A stretch of DNA of 64,000 bases. It comes from Aphanomyces cochlioides. Its lineage: Eukaryota; Oomycota; Saprolegniomycetes; Saprolegniales; Verrucalvaceae. The position numbers were made by a program, and so were the translations under genes. Below the pieces are notes generated by a model that had not been told where the DNA came from, made no database searches, and worked only from the letters and a program-made list of their open reading frames with translations. Positions 1-9,899 of the stretch are shown piece by piece; the first letter of the stretch is position 1; every line of letters begins with the position of its first letter. Location: assembly GCA_019828595.1 (NCBI GenBank), contig JAHQRK010000010.1, positions 1,550,001 through 1,614,000 on the forward strand. Direction: 5' to 3'.

Positions 1-270
1 ACACACAGACGCAATTGATCTCATATCTCTGCACGTTTGTGGAAGTTCGACGAGTGACTTTTCGAGTGTCAAGCGGACTGCGTCGGCGGTATCAGAGTGT
101 CACACCATGGAGCCCTCTCGTATGGCTATCGTATGTCACGCTGCAGTTCCCGTCGGAACTTGTACTCTGCACGAATTTTTGCGAGTGATGGGGACTTTCA
201 CAGCGAAAACTTGCGTTCGTCCGAAGGGGATGCGCGCGTCGCCGACCGCAGTCCAAGTCAGCAACACACC

Positions 271-357
271 ATGTCTTCAGCTATCCCCCACACCATGCGC
301 GCCGTCGGCTTCCACGAGCCACTCCCCATCGACGATCCTTCGTCCCCCTTGGACCTT
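271..357 (+). pseudogene. N-terminal fragment of a zinc-type alcohol dehydrogenase / quinone oxidoreductase-like protein
   Basis: The frame starting at ATG 271 reads MSSAIPHTMRAVGFHEPLPI and then DDPSSPLDL. This resembles the first beta strands of MDR-family zinc-binding alcohol dehydrogenases, where MRAIGY..PLPI.....L.D is typical. Homology stops at about 357 and the frame continues as an unrelated Thr-rich tail. No NAD-binding or zinc-binding domain follows. Identical fragments are at 2741-2827 and 5211-5297 in the other array copies. The family call is from memory of the N-terminal pattern and is moderate at best. Confidence 0.45.
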
Positions 358-500
358 GTCAGGCACACAACCACCACCACTCAAAGCGACACTGGTTTGT
401 CTACACATCGCGGGAATCGCGGCTGTCTATGATGTCATTGCCAAGATCGTCAACCCGGCCCATCCTGACCAACGCGCCTTTGTCAAGTCCAGTTGGGAAT

Positions 501-563
501 GTCACCATCACTCCTACTCTGCAAAATTGTTCCACATTTTTGCAGAGTAGGAGTGATGGTGAC
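501..563. repeat. Hairpin 1 of the 2470-bp unit (26-bp arms, 11-nt loop)
   Basis: The left arm 501-526 (GTCACCATCACTCC... to ...GCAAAA) is perfectly complementary to the right arm 538-563, with an 11-nt spacer. The same hairpin is at 2971-3033. In the third copy only the left arm survives (5441-5466) and runs straight into M96-like coding sequence. That suggests the left arm is the original sequence and the right arm is a fold-back copy. Confidence 0.95.
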
Positions 564-724
564 TTTCACATTAGTTCTCACTGTGGTGTGTTCCATGCTC
601 TGCATGACTTGGAGCAAACACTTGGCAGCTTTGATCGCATTCCTTCTCAATTCGATGAGTGACTTTTCGAGTGTCCGGCGGTCACATCATGGAATATGGC
701 TATGGCTATCGTATGTCGCACACA

Positions 725-777
725 CATTCCTACTCTGCACGTTTGAGGAAGTTCCTCAAACGTGCAGAGTAGGAATG
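725..777. repeat. Hairpin 2 of the 2470-bp unit (26-bp arms, 1-nt centre)
   Basis: This is a 53-nt palindrome: left arm 725-750, single centre base G751, right arm 752-777, all 26 pairs matching (CATTCCTACTCTGCACG...). It is repeated at 3195-3247. Its TACTCTGCA core is shared with hairpin 1 and with an unpaired copy near 170-180. Confidence 0.95.
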
Positions 778-2970
778 GTGGTCAGTGACATGAAACCATC
801 ACGCGGACTAAGTGGAGGACAAAAGAAGACATCGATGGATGGAGCATCCTTAGGAGTACAAAATCAAGAGACGATCAACACCATCTCTTGAAGCATGAGA
901 GAGATGCTTGTAGAAGCTCAGAGTTGAGTCTCCACTACTCATAGAATGCCTGCTTCTTCAAACTAGATTTCACTTTCATCGCATGCAATATTGCATTGGA
1001 GATGACATTCTTCTGTTGGCGAATTATTCATGGCGCAAAGAGATTAGAGACACGAGAGTTCTGGCAAAGCGAGTCCATAGAGTCCTCCTCCTGCAGAAGA
1101 TTCCATCGGTCTTGAAGACTCTAAATGAGTGGCTTGGAGCTGGTCTAACTTCAACATGATAGGGCACCGTAAGGTTACTGTAGCGCCACAAGGTGGCGAG
1201 TCTTGCTACCTGTGATACATTGTTCGGGACAGCAATGGAGGGTCTCAAAGGCTGCATATTCGCATGGGCGTGGCAACGACTTGGGAACGAAAGTGCGGTG
1301 TATTTGGCGGGCCTATCTAGGCAGTAGTTCGACTTCATCGCCTTCACGCGCTTACGCCTCTCGAGCTTTCTGCATCGCGCTCGCGAGGCTGACGCACATA
1401 ATTCAACAGCACAGGATGCTCCCGAGGTCCAAGAGCCCGACACACAAGGTGATCCCTAATATCGAGCAGGTCGACCACTTGTCGAGTCTCGCAGCGCAAT
1501 CGAATGGGATGCAGGGGACGGTCGTGATGTCCGAGCTGCTCTGGTCGACTGGCGGACGCACCAAGCGATGGATACACTGGATTTTCACTCGACCAGGTGC
1601 TCTGGGGATTGTGAACAAAAATTCGCCCATCAGACACAAACGTCCTATCGAGCGTCCTACAGCTAATGAACTTTGGTCTCAGCTGCCTTTTCTGCTTCAC
1701 GCTGTGGTTGTCGTCGTGTTCGTTTGGCGAAGCGATGCAGCGCGTGCGCGCCGCGCAAGACCAGCAACAGATTCCAGACTACCTGCCGATAGTACAAGCC
1801 AGTCTGTGGATAGGGACGACCACGTTCGCAGCAAACCTGACAGCCGCAGTTTCGAAATTTCAAGGTTCCAACAGCGTACCGCATGACCCAGAACACCGGC
1901 ACGGCGCCGTCAGAGACGTCAGGGCAATATTACCAGTCTCAAGACGATAATGCAACTCGACCCGCGCCTCCTCGACAACGATACCCTTGCTGCTCTTCCC
2001 CAGTGAACCCGCACAGTTTATCGTATTGGCCACGCGTCTCGCGTCGCTCGTCTTTGGTGTGACCTTTGCCCAGGCCGTGACGTATCCCGTCTTTTCCTTT
2101 ATGGACCCCAGTCCGTCGGTCGCATTCGGCTGTGGCCTGACGGCCAACGGTCCAGTTCTCTCACCACTTCCTGTGTTCGGCGCGCTGTGCCTCCTGCGGT
2201 ACCTCGGAACACACGAAGATGTGGGCATAGAGCGCCAGTATGCAACAGCGTCGGTCATGATGCTGGTTGTGCCCATGGTTTCCAGTGTGTGCTGCTCACA
2301 CTGACACGCACGTTGCGGAATCAAGTGCGGAAACGAACCGGAGGGGCGTTTACAGGCGGTTGTTGTACGTGGGTTTGTCCGAGCTAAGGTATGGCCAGTG
2401 CGCTCCATGAGGCATGAATGGCGACACACAATGGAGTGCACTCCCTGTGTAGAGATAAACACACTCCAATACACACAGACGCAATTGATCTCATATCTCT
2501 GCACGTTTGTGGAAGTTCGACGAGTGACTTTTCGAGTGTCAAGCGGACTGCGTCGGCGGTATCAGAGTGTCACACCATGGAGCCCTCTCGTATGGCTATC
2601 GTATGTCACGCTGCAGTTCCCGTCGGAACTTGTACTCTGCACGAATTTTTGCGAGTGATGGGGACTTTCACAGCGAAAACTTGCGTTCGTCCGAAGGGGA
2701 TGCGCGCGTCGCCGACCGCAGTCCAAGTCAGCAACACACCATGTCTTCAGCTATCCCCCACACCATGCGCGCCGTCGGCTTCCACGAGCCACTCCCCATC
2801 GACGATCCTTCGTCCCCCTTGGACCTTGTCAGGCACACAACCACCACCACTCAAAGCGACACTGGTTTGTCTACACATCGCGGGAATCGCGGCTGTCTAT
2901 GATGTCATTGCCAAGATCGTCAACCCGGCCCATCCTGACCAACGCGCCTTTGTCAAGTCCAGTTGGGAAT

Positions 2971-3247
2971 GTCACCATCACTCCTACTCTGCAAAATTGT
3001 TCCACATTTTTGCAGAGTAGGAGTGATGGTGACTTTCACATTAGTTCTCACTGTGGTGTGTTCCATGCTCTGCATGACTTGGAGCAAACACTTGGCAGCT
3101 TTGATCGCATTCCTTCTCAATTCGATGAGTGACTTTTCGAGTGTCCGGCGGTCACATCATGGAATATGGCTATGGCTATCGTATGTCGCACACACATTCC
3201 TACTCTGCACGTTTGAGGAAGTTCCTCAAACGTGCAGAGTAGGAATG
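2971..3247. repeat. Second-copy hairpins 1 and 2
   Basis: These are the same two palindromes in the second array copy: 2971-3033 (26-bp arms, 11-nt loop) and 3195-3247 (26-bp arms, 1-nt centre). They show no visible change from the first copy. Confidence 0.93.
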
Positions 3248-5467
3248 GTGGTCAGTGACATGAAACCATCACGCGGACTAAGTGGAGGACAAAAGAAGAC
3301 ATCGATGGATGGAGCATCCTTAGGAGTACAAAATCAAGAGACGATCAACACCATCTCTTGAAGCATGAGAGAGATGCTTGTAGAAGCTCAGAGTTGAGTC
3401 TCCACTACTCATAGAATGCCTGCTTCTTCAAACTAGATTTCACTTTCATCGCATGCAATATTGCATTGGAGATGACATTCTTCTGTTGGCGAATTATTCA
3501 TGGCGCAAAGAGATTAGAGACACGAGAGTTCTGGCAAAGCGAGTCCATAGAGTCCTCCTCCTGCAGAAGATTCCATCGGTCTTGAAGACTCTAAATGAGT
3601 GGCTTGGAGCTGGTCTAACTTCAACATGATAGGGCACCGTAAGGTTACTGTAGCGCCACAAGGTGGCGAGTCTTGCTACCTGTGATACATTGTTCGGGAC
3701 AGCAATGGAGGGTCTCAAAGGCTGCATATTCGCATGGGCGTGGCAACGACTTGGGAACGAAAGTGCGGTGTATTTGGCGGGCCTATCTAGGCAGTAGTTC
3801 GACTTCATCGCCTTCACGCGCTTACGCCTCTCGAGCTTTCTGCATCGCGCTCGCGAGGCTGACGCACATAATTCAACAGCACAGGATGCTCCCGAGGTCC
3901 AAGAGCCCGACACACAAGGTGATCCCTAATATCGAGCAGGTCGACCACTTGTCGAGTCTCGCAGCGCAATCGAATGGGATGCAGGGGACGGTCGTGATGT
4001 CCGAGCTGCTCTGGTCGACTGGCGGACGCACCAAGCGATGGATACACTGGATTTTCACTCGACCAGGTGCTCTGGGGATTGTGAACAAAAATTCGCCCAT
4101 CAGACACAAACGTCCTATCGAGCGTCCTACAGCTAATGAACTTTGGTCTCAGCTGCCTTTTCTGCTTCACGCTGTGGTTGTCGTCGTGTTCGTTTGGCGA
4201 AGCGATGCAGCGCGTGCGCGCCGCGCAAGACCAGCAACAGATTCCAGACTACCTGCCGATAGTACAAGCCAGTCTGTGGATAGGGACGACCACGTTCGCA
4301 GCAAACCTGACAGCCGCAGTTTCGAAATTTCAAGGTTCCAACAGCGTACCGCATGACCCAGAACACCGGCACGGCGCCGTCAGAGACGTCAGGGCAATAT
4401 TACCAGTCTCAAGACGATAATGCAACTCGACCCGCGCCTCCTCGACAACGATACCCTTGCTGCTCTTCCCCAGTGAACCCGCACAGTTTATCGTATTGGC
4501 CACGCGTCTCGCGTCGCTCGTCTTTGGTGTGACCTTTGCCCAGGCCGTGACGTATCCCGTCTTTTCCTTTATGGACCCCAGTCCGTCGGTCGCATTCGGC
4601 TGTGGCCTGACGGCCAACGGTCCAGTTCTCTCACCACTTCCTGTGTTCGGCGCGCTGTGCCTCCTGCGGTACCTCGGAACACACGAAGATGTGGGCATAG
4701 AGCGCCAGTATGCAACAGCGTCGGTCATGATGCTGGTTGTGCCCATGGTTTCCAGTGTGTGCTGCTCACACTGACACGCACGTTGCGGAATCAAGTGCGG
4801 AAACGAACCGGAGGGGCGTTTACAGGCGGTTGTTGTACGTGGGTTTGTCCGAGCTAAGGTATGGCCAGTGCGCTCCATGAGGCATGAATGGCGACACACA
4901 ATGGAGTGCACTCCCTGTGTAGAGATAAACACACTCCAATACACACAGACGCAATTGATCTCATATCTCTGCACGTTTGTGGAAGTTCGACGAGTGACTT
5001 TTCGAGTGTCAAGCGGACTGCGTCGGCGGTATCAGAGTGTCACACCATGGAGCCCTCTCGTATGGCTATCGTATGTCACGCTGCAGTTCCCGTCGGAACT
5101 TGTACTCTGCACGAATTTTTGCGAGTGATGGGGACTTTCACAGCGAAAACTTGCGTTCGTCCGAAGGGGATGCGCGCGTCGCCGACCGCAGTCCAAGTCA
5201 GCAACACACCATGTCTTCAGCTATCCCCCACACCATGCGCGCCGTCGGCTTCCACGAGCCACTCCCCATCGACGATCCTTCGTCCCCCTTGGACCTTGTC
5301 AGGCACACAACCACCACCACTCAAAGCGACACTGGTTTGTCTACACATCGCGGGAATCGCGGCTGTCTATGATGTCATTGCCAAGATCGTCAACCCGGCC
5401 CATCCTGACCAACGCGCCTTTGTCAAGTCCAGTTGGGAATGTCACCATCACTCCTACTCTGCAAAAT

Positions 5468-5722
5468 TCCAACATCTCGTGTCTCCTCGAGCATAAAGAA
5501 GTCAACGCAGCGCCGAACGAAGTTATGATGGCACTGAAGGAAATCTTTTCCACCCTCAAGAAACGAGTCGAAGACATGCCACCGCCGTCGTACTTGAAAT
5601 ACTTTATTGAGCGCAAGCAGAGATTCCGAAAGTCCTTGGAGAAAGCTCTGCAGACTGCAATGCATGAGTACTTGGCAGCTAAGAAGAGCGCGCTTGGAGC
5701 CACAATAGAGATAGCCGCGTAA
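5468..5722 (+). pseudogene. 3' fragment of an M96-like (coiled-coil/START-like) gene, copy M96-1
   Basis: The frame reads NSNISCLLEHKE, then a helical tail with YFIERKQRFRKSLEKALQ and a final HEYLAAKK, ending at TAA 5720-5722. This matches the C-terminal 80-90 residues of the complete family member at 7218-5757 (shared elements: NVTI, LEHK, F-x-x-x-PFI-x-R near the end). Only the 3' part is present. Upstream it abuts the partial third copy of the 2470-bp array, and the reading frame happens to continue into the array (GNVTIT...), so the array's left hairpin arm may itself derive from this gene. It lies tail to tail with M96-2. Confidence 0.75.
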
Positions 5723-5756
5723 AGCCAAGGTCGGACGTGTCAACTTGTATAATTAA

Positions 5757-7218
5757 TTAGATTTTTGCATGGTCAGGAGCGTCCTTGAGGTACTTCCTGC
5801 TACCTAAAACTTGCTTGACAGCATGAACGACGCGCTCTTTTAGCCGATGGCTTCGTTGAATAAATGGTTCAAAGATTGGAATCGTGTCGTCGTCGTCGGG
5901 TTGACTTTTGTTTTCTTTGATCACAAAGAGCTGCTCCATGGCTGCCATGACTTGCGCTGGCTGGAAATGCTTCATGTCCTTGTGTTCCAAATGAACAGAC
6001 AAGTTGGCATGCCCGACAATTGTCACGTTGGTCGTCTCTGGATCGTCAGGATGCGGTGTGAATTGCCAACTACAAGCAGAATACTCAGTCTTTTCCTTGG
6101 ACTCTTCACGTACAAGCTCTTGGAATCATGCATGATATCTGTCGGCTGCCGTGTTACCAATGCATCCTCTGTCGTGGTGGTCCACGCAATGACCGATCGA
6201 TTGGGCTCTTCATAAAACTTGCGCACGATATTCGAGTGGCTCGTAATGCTTCCACGTCGAGCACTGTACTTGCTGTACACAGTGCGCTCATCCACACGTT
6301 CCCAGGACTACAGAAACACTCAATTTGTGTCGGCGACCGTGATCACAAACCGCTGTTTCAGTCTCCAAGTGGCGGATTGGTTGGAGTGGAGTGTACATCG
6401 CTTTCCAGCATTCCCGAGCTAGGAGTTGAAAGGAGACTGGGATTGTCATGTGATGGACAAAACGAAAGCCAAGTTGGTTGTGGGGAAGGTCAACCTGTTC
6501 GCACTTGGTGACAGCCTGCCGAAGGTTGAAGGCTCCAGCCTGGATAAACGTCGTCTGTAATCGCGAGTAGAGTTGGTCCACCAAGCGATGAAGTGCAGCG
6601 ATCCGACGGACAGGATCGGCTGGAATGCAATGGCTTGCTTCCTGAATCATCTCGCCAGGGTATACCTACGTCCAGCAAAAAGATCAATAGAGGGTCGGAG
6701 ACGTTGGATCTCACAGTCCATCGTGGAAGTTGGAATACAAGTTTCTGAAGTCGCTCGATGTGATCGTTCCGTTCGCGAATGGAGATTTGAAGCTGTTGAT
6801 TCTCCTCGATCGATTTGTTCTTGAGCACGCGCTGTTGCCTTGCAGCACGTTCCCATGCAGATACATTCGACCGAGACTCATCCGCTCGCTTCGCCTCGTT
6901 CAGCTTGGCTTCCAAGGCTCGGATTTCATCCTCGAGTTGTTGGACTTCAGCTTTATTTGTGTAAACACGAATGCGCTTCGTCTTGGGCACTCTTTTCGAG
7001 CTGTCATCGTCGTCGAAAGGCACGTCCTTGTCTGGCTTTTCGTGCAGGAGATTGTACACACTGGTCCACATCTCATGGTCAACAGCGTGGTTCAAGGACT
7101 CGGCAGCAATCGGACTCGATATTCTGCTGGTGGAATCATGCAAGAGCGTCCATTCCTGCCCATCAAGGACGTCGCAATCCTTGCTGGACGGGCAGATTGA
7201 CCAGCTCGCACTCTGCAT
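5757..7218 (-). CDS. M96-like protein, complete four-exon gene (copy M96-2)
   Basis: Four exons on the minus strand are joined by introns at 6666-6714 (49 nt), 6308-6350 (43 nt) and 6070-6113 (44 nt), all GT-AG. After splicing, the span from ATG 7218 to the stop at 5757 is 1326 nt, exactly 442 codons, so the model gives an unbroken 441-residue protein. Residues about 75-165 are acidic and then strongly coiled coil (EVQQLEDEIRALEAKLNEAK, WERAARQQRVLKNKS), bZIP-like. The middle and C-terminal parts have family blocks (IQAGAFNLRQ, SWERVD..TVY, WTTTTED, TNVTIVG, EHKDMKHF, PIFEPFIQR). The layout resembles a large oomycete family usually labelled M96 mating-specific or START-like; the function is not established. 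There is no signal peptide. Intron 1 falls after the PRWT block, at the same place as in the copies at 45134 and 47942, which supports the model. Confidence 0.85.
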
Positions 7219-7271
7219 GCTGAACTTCTAACTCAGTTTGATTGGATCAAAATGTTTGAATTTCAACCGAA

Positions 7272-7840
7272 TCACATTGCGATTAATGTAACATATTTCA
7301 AATGTCCATCATCAGTTTGCAAACTCCTTTCACATGTTCGGAGATGGATCCCGATGCTGTCCGCCTGCATGGGCATAATAATTGCATGATTCACTGTGCG
7401 TGAAAGCGACTCTTTAAAGCACAAGCTGCGCTCGAAGTATGACTTCAAGCTGGAGTCGGAAGGGATCTTGTAGTCAGGATCGTCGTTGGGATTCGTGAAC
7501 GGCCACTTGAACCACATTAAATGTGGTTCAAGTGGCGCTCGCTTCTTCTTGCTCGAGAATCCGCGTGATGCTGCGTTCGTACAAGTTCATCAAGGCTGTT
7601 ATGCACAGATCTTTGGGATGAGGCTCGATGACAATACAAACCGCTGCTGTGATAGCATGACGAGATCTCCGTTCAAATAACAATCCGCGGTCCATCGTTT
7701 GGTTGACCAACTCTTCTCTTGCCAACAAACTATTAAGCTTGCACCTTAAATTTGAACCAAACGGTGTATAAAGGCAAATCGACTGCACTTCCGCAAGGGC
7801 AGCTTGGGTATCGCTTTGCGAATTCGAGTATTCCATCACT
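7272..7840 (-). pseudogene. Scrambled M96-like fragments (copy M96-3) with a palindromic junction
   Basis: On the minus strand 7517-7272 encodes a C-terminal-like piece (SSLKSYFERSLCFKESLS) comparable to the PFIQRS...KER block of M96-2. 7839-7528 encodes another piece with VIEPHPKDL. On the plus strand about 7782-7850 reads TALPQGQLGYRFAN, which is the family's LPQGQLGFQ block in the opposite orientation. The two minus-strand pieces meet at a 35-nt palindrome (7502-7536). The fragments do not form a continuous gene; the block looks rearranged by inversion. Confidence 0.6.
7502..7536. repeat. 35-nt palindrome, 17-bp arms with 1-nt centre
   Basis: GCCACTTGAACCACATT (7502-7518) is exactly complementary to 7520-7536, with a single base between. 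It sits at the junction between two M96-like fragments and has the same one-base-centre design as hairpin 2 of the 2470-bp array. Confidence 0.95.
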
Positions 7841-8228
7841 CAACCATCGCCTTGTTACAATCCATCAGATTCCTATAAGGTCCAGCGGAACAAGTTTATT
7901 CAATTTAAGGCATTTGGCCGAATTAATCTCATTCGATCAAAATTCATGTAGACTAGCGTTACTAGAAGCGTCAGCGCTTCTCTAGTTGCAACGACTTCAT
8001 GGTACTGTGAGCTCATCACTTTCAGCATGCACTATCTCTACGTCAAACATGTACTCAAAGTCAATTAGGGCTTGTAGAAACATTCACGTCTTGGTACCAA
8101 GGCAAGCCAAAGTACGTACACATGAACAAGACGGGAGAGAACGTGGATATGAAGCTACGAAGTTTTTTCATCTCTCGGCGGTTGATCATTGGCGTTTATG
8201 CAAGATTTGTAATTTTAGCTTGCAAAGA
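7841..8228. other. Non-coding stretch between M96-like relics
   Basis: Short open frames only, none recognisable. It separates the scrambled M96-3 block from the 3' end of the M96-4 pseudogene. Confidence 0.5.
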
Positions 8229-8387
8229 TTAGATTTCGTGGTTAGTTTTCGTCAACCTCTCGTGCGAATTCGCACTACAAGGCAAAAGTGGCTCGATAGC
8301 CTCAATAAGGTGCTTTAGCATGAACTGACTGCGCTGAATAAAGGGCTCAAAGATCGCAAGTGTCGGTTGGGATCGAGACAGTGACGG

Positions 8388-8622
8388 TGTTCTGACTTCC
8401 CGCTTGAGGGGGTCTGAGCTAATGGTAGTAAGTTTTGGAATGCATTTGCTGAGGTTATCCTAGAGTCTAATCGTTCTACTTGCTTGGGTATGTCTATTTT
8501 GAGTTGATGTGCAATGATATGTAAGTGTCCATATTGATGTGCAAGTCGACATCTTGATAGGTAGATGATGTGCATTCGAACAAGGTAGCACACTTCTACT
8601 GACCACGCATGAGGTGAGAACA
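8388..8622 (-). repeat. Gypsy-1 3' LTR (235 bp)
   Basis: Begins TGTTCTGACTTCCCGC and ends GAGGTGAGAACA on the plus strand. It matches 14007-14243 almost base for base, differing by a few substitutions and short indels. Bounded outside by TSD GACGG (8383-8387). Confidence 0.95.
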
Positions 8623-8647
8623 ATCCCCCCATGCTGTTGTCATAGCA

Positions 8648-9899
8648 CTAATGACGAGCTTTGAAGGCAGCAATGGCATCACGAATGCGCGAGGTCAGGT
8701 TTTTGTGCTTGTTCGCTTCGAGGTATTCATTCAAAGCCAGAGGTTCCGCAGCGGCAATATACTCTTTCAACTCATCGGTGACGTGCAGACTCTTGTCGGA
8801 GTACAGTTTGAGTCTTTGTGCGTGTCGCTCATTTTTCGTGCCATCGCGTAAGTCCTCAACCTCGTAGATCCAGTCATTCAACACTCCAACCACTCTTCCA
8901 GGGCTAGTCCACCGGAGTTGAATCTTAGGTAAGAACTTCTCATCACGCTTACCAACCAACACGTAGTCGCCAATTTCAAAATTTGCGGGACGCACGTGTT
9001 TTTGATCATTGTGGTTCTTTCTGCGAGAGCCAACCTTATGCTCGATCGCTGTTTTGACCTCAACATGAAGGTCTGTCATCGCTTGTCTGAGCTGGGTTAG
9101 CTCGTTCTTTTGATTTTAAAGTGCCACCGCCAATGACACCGTTTCACTAGTTCTCGGATGCTCCAAAAAATTCAAGGTCGAGGCTGCGGGCAACATTGTG
9201 AAAGCGGTGACTGGGGCGACGCCATTAAGGCGGTCAGAGGGTGTGTGGTTCAATGCGGATTGTACCACAGGTAAGACCACTTTCCACTCATCACGTCGCA
9301 ATCGAAGTTCCGAAAGCAATGCCCTCATAATTTGAGTAGGATACGATACGATTGACCACCTCGACAGCTCCATTGCTCCATGGAGAGTATGCCAGTGAGA
9401 AATGGTGTTGGATCCTGTGTCTCCTTGCAAGGTGCTCCATCACCTTGTTACGAAAGTGCGTGCCACGGTCACTCAAAAAAACTTTAGGGACTGTGAAGTC
9501 GCACATCCAAGATTCAAGAGCGTCTACCGCTGCTTCCGCTGTAGGTGCTGTTGCAGACACTAGTCGTACGTATCCACTGAAATTGTCTTTGATGACCAAC
9601 AAATATCTGTGCAAATCGGCTTCATCGTCTCCGATGAAAGTGTAATCAAAGTGAACCACCTCCCCTGGCCGTGTGGCGTGTAGAGTGGGTCCAAAAGGCC
9701 GAGGCATTGACGAGCCGTCTGTTCGTAGACAGTGCAGGCACGAGCTGACTAAATTGGCGACATCTTCCTTCAAGCGATGCCATGTAAATTTGTCCGCTAT
9801 AATCTGTTGTGTAGGTTTTGGCCACGATGGCCAGCGTACCCCATGTGCCCAATGACGAGTATACGCAGTTGCAAGTTCTTTGCGTTGTTGGGAATCCAT
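8648..9899 (-). pseudogene. Gypsy-1 integrase, frameshifted
   Basis: The frame 9899-9291 carries the zinc-finger second half (SCLHCLRTDG) and the catalytic core: HFDYTFIG (first Asp), FLSDRGTHF (second Asp) and SNGAVEVVNR (Glu). The chain then moves to 9430-9116 (RRDEWKVVLPVVQSALNH, a conserved block downstream of the core) and to 9079-8648 with a C-terminal module (FEIGDYVLVGKR, LRWTSPGRVVGV, YEVEDLRDG) of the kind that precedes or replaces a chromodomain. At least two frameshifts separate the blocks. It ends 26 nt before the 3' LTR. Confidence 0.85.

Larger units (their letters stand above)
1..5467. repeat. Tandem array of a 2470-bp unit, about 2.2 copies
   Basis: Positions 1-2470 and 2471-4940 show no difference that I could find by eye, and a third copy runs from 4941 to about 5467, where it breaks inside the left arm of a hairpin and joins M96-like coding sequence. 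The window opens inside the array, so its true length is unknown. The unit has many open frames on both strands, but none looks like a complete gene; the identical frames in successive copies simply repeat with the unit. Such perfect copies imply recent duplication, gene conversion or an assembly artefact. The unit contains two strong hairpins and a dehydrogenase N-terminal fragment, listed separately. The remainder is about 60% GC in places, and I could assign no function to it. Confidence 0.95.

Noticed and set aside
1203..1886. A 227-residue open frame in the 2470-bp unit (repeated at 3673-4356) as a gene
   Set aside because: Overlapping frames of similar length exist on both strands in GC-rich DNA, composition is Arg/Ser-rich, and no domain is visible. 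It repeats only because the unit repeats.
1860..2504. A 214-residue minus-strand frame in the array as a gene
   Set aside because: No recognisable fold; it overlaps a 105-residue hydrophobic plus-strand frame with an equal claim. Neither could be supported.
1..5467. Ribosomal DNA spacer or CRISPR-like array
   Set aside because: No rRNA sequence, and a 2470-bp period has nothing in common with CRISPR spacing.
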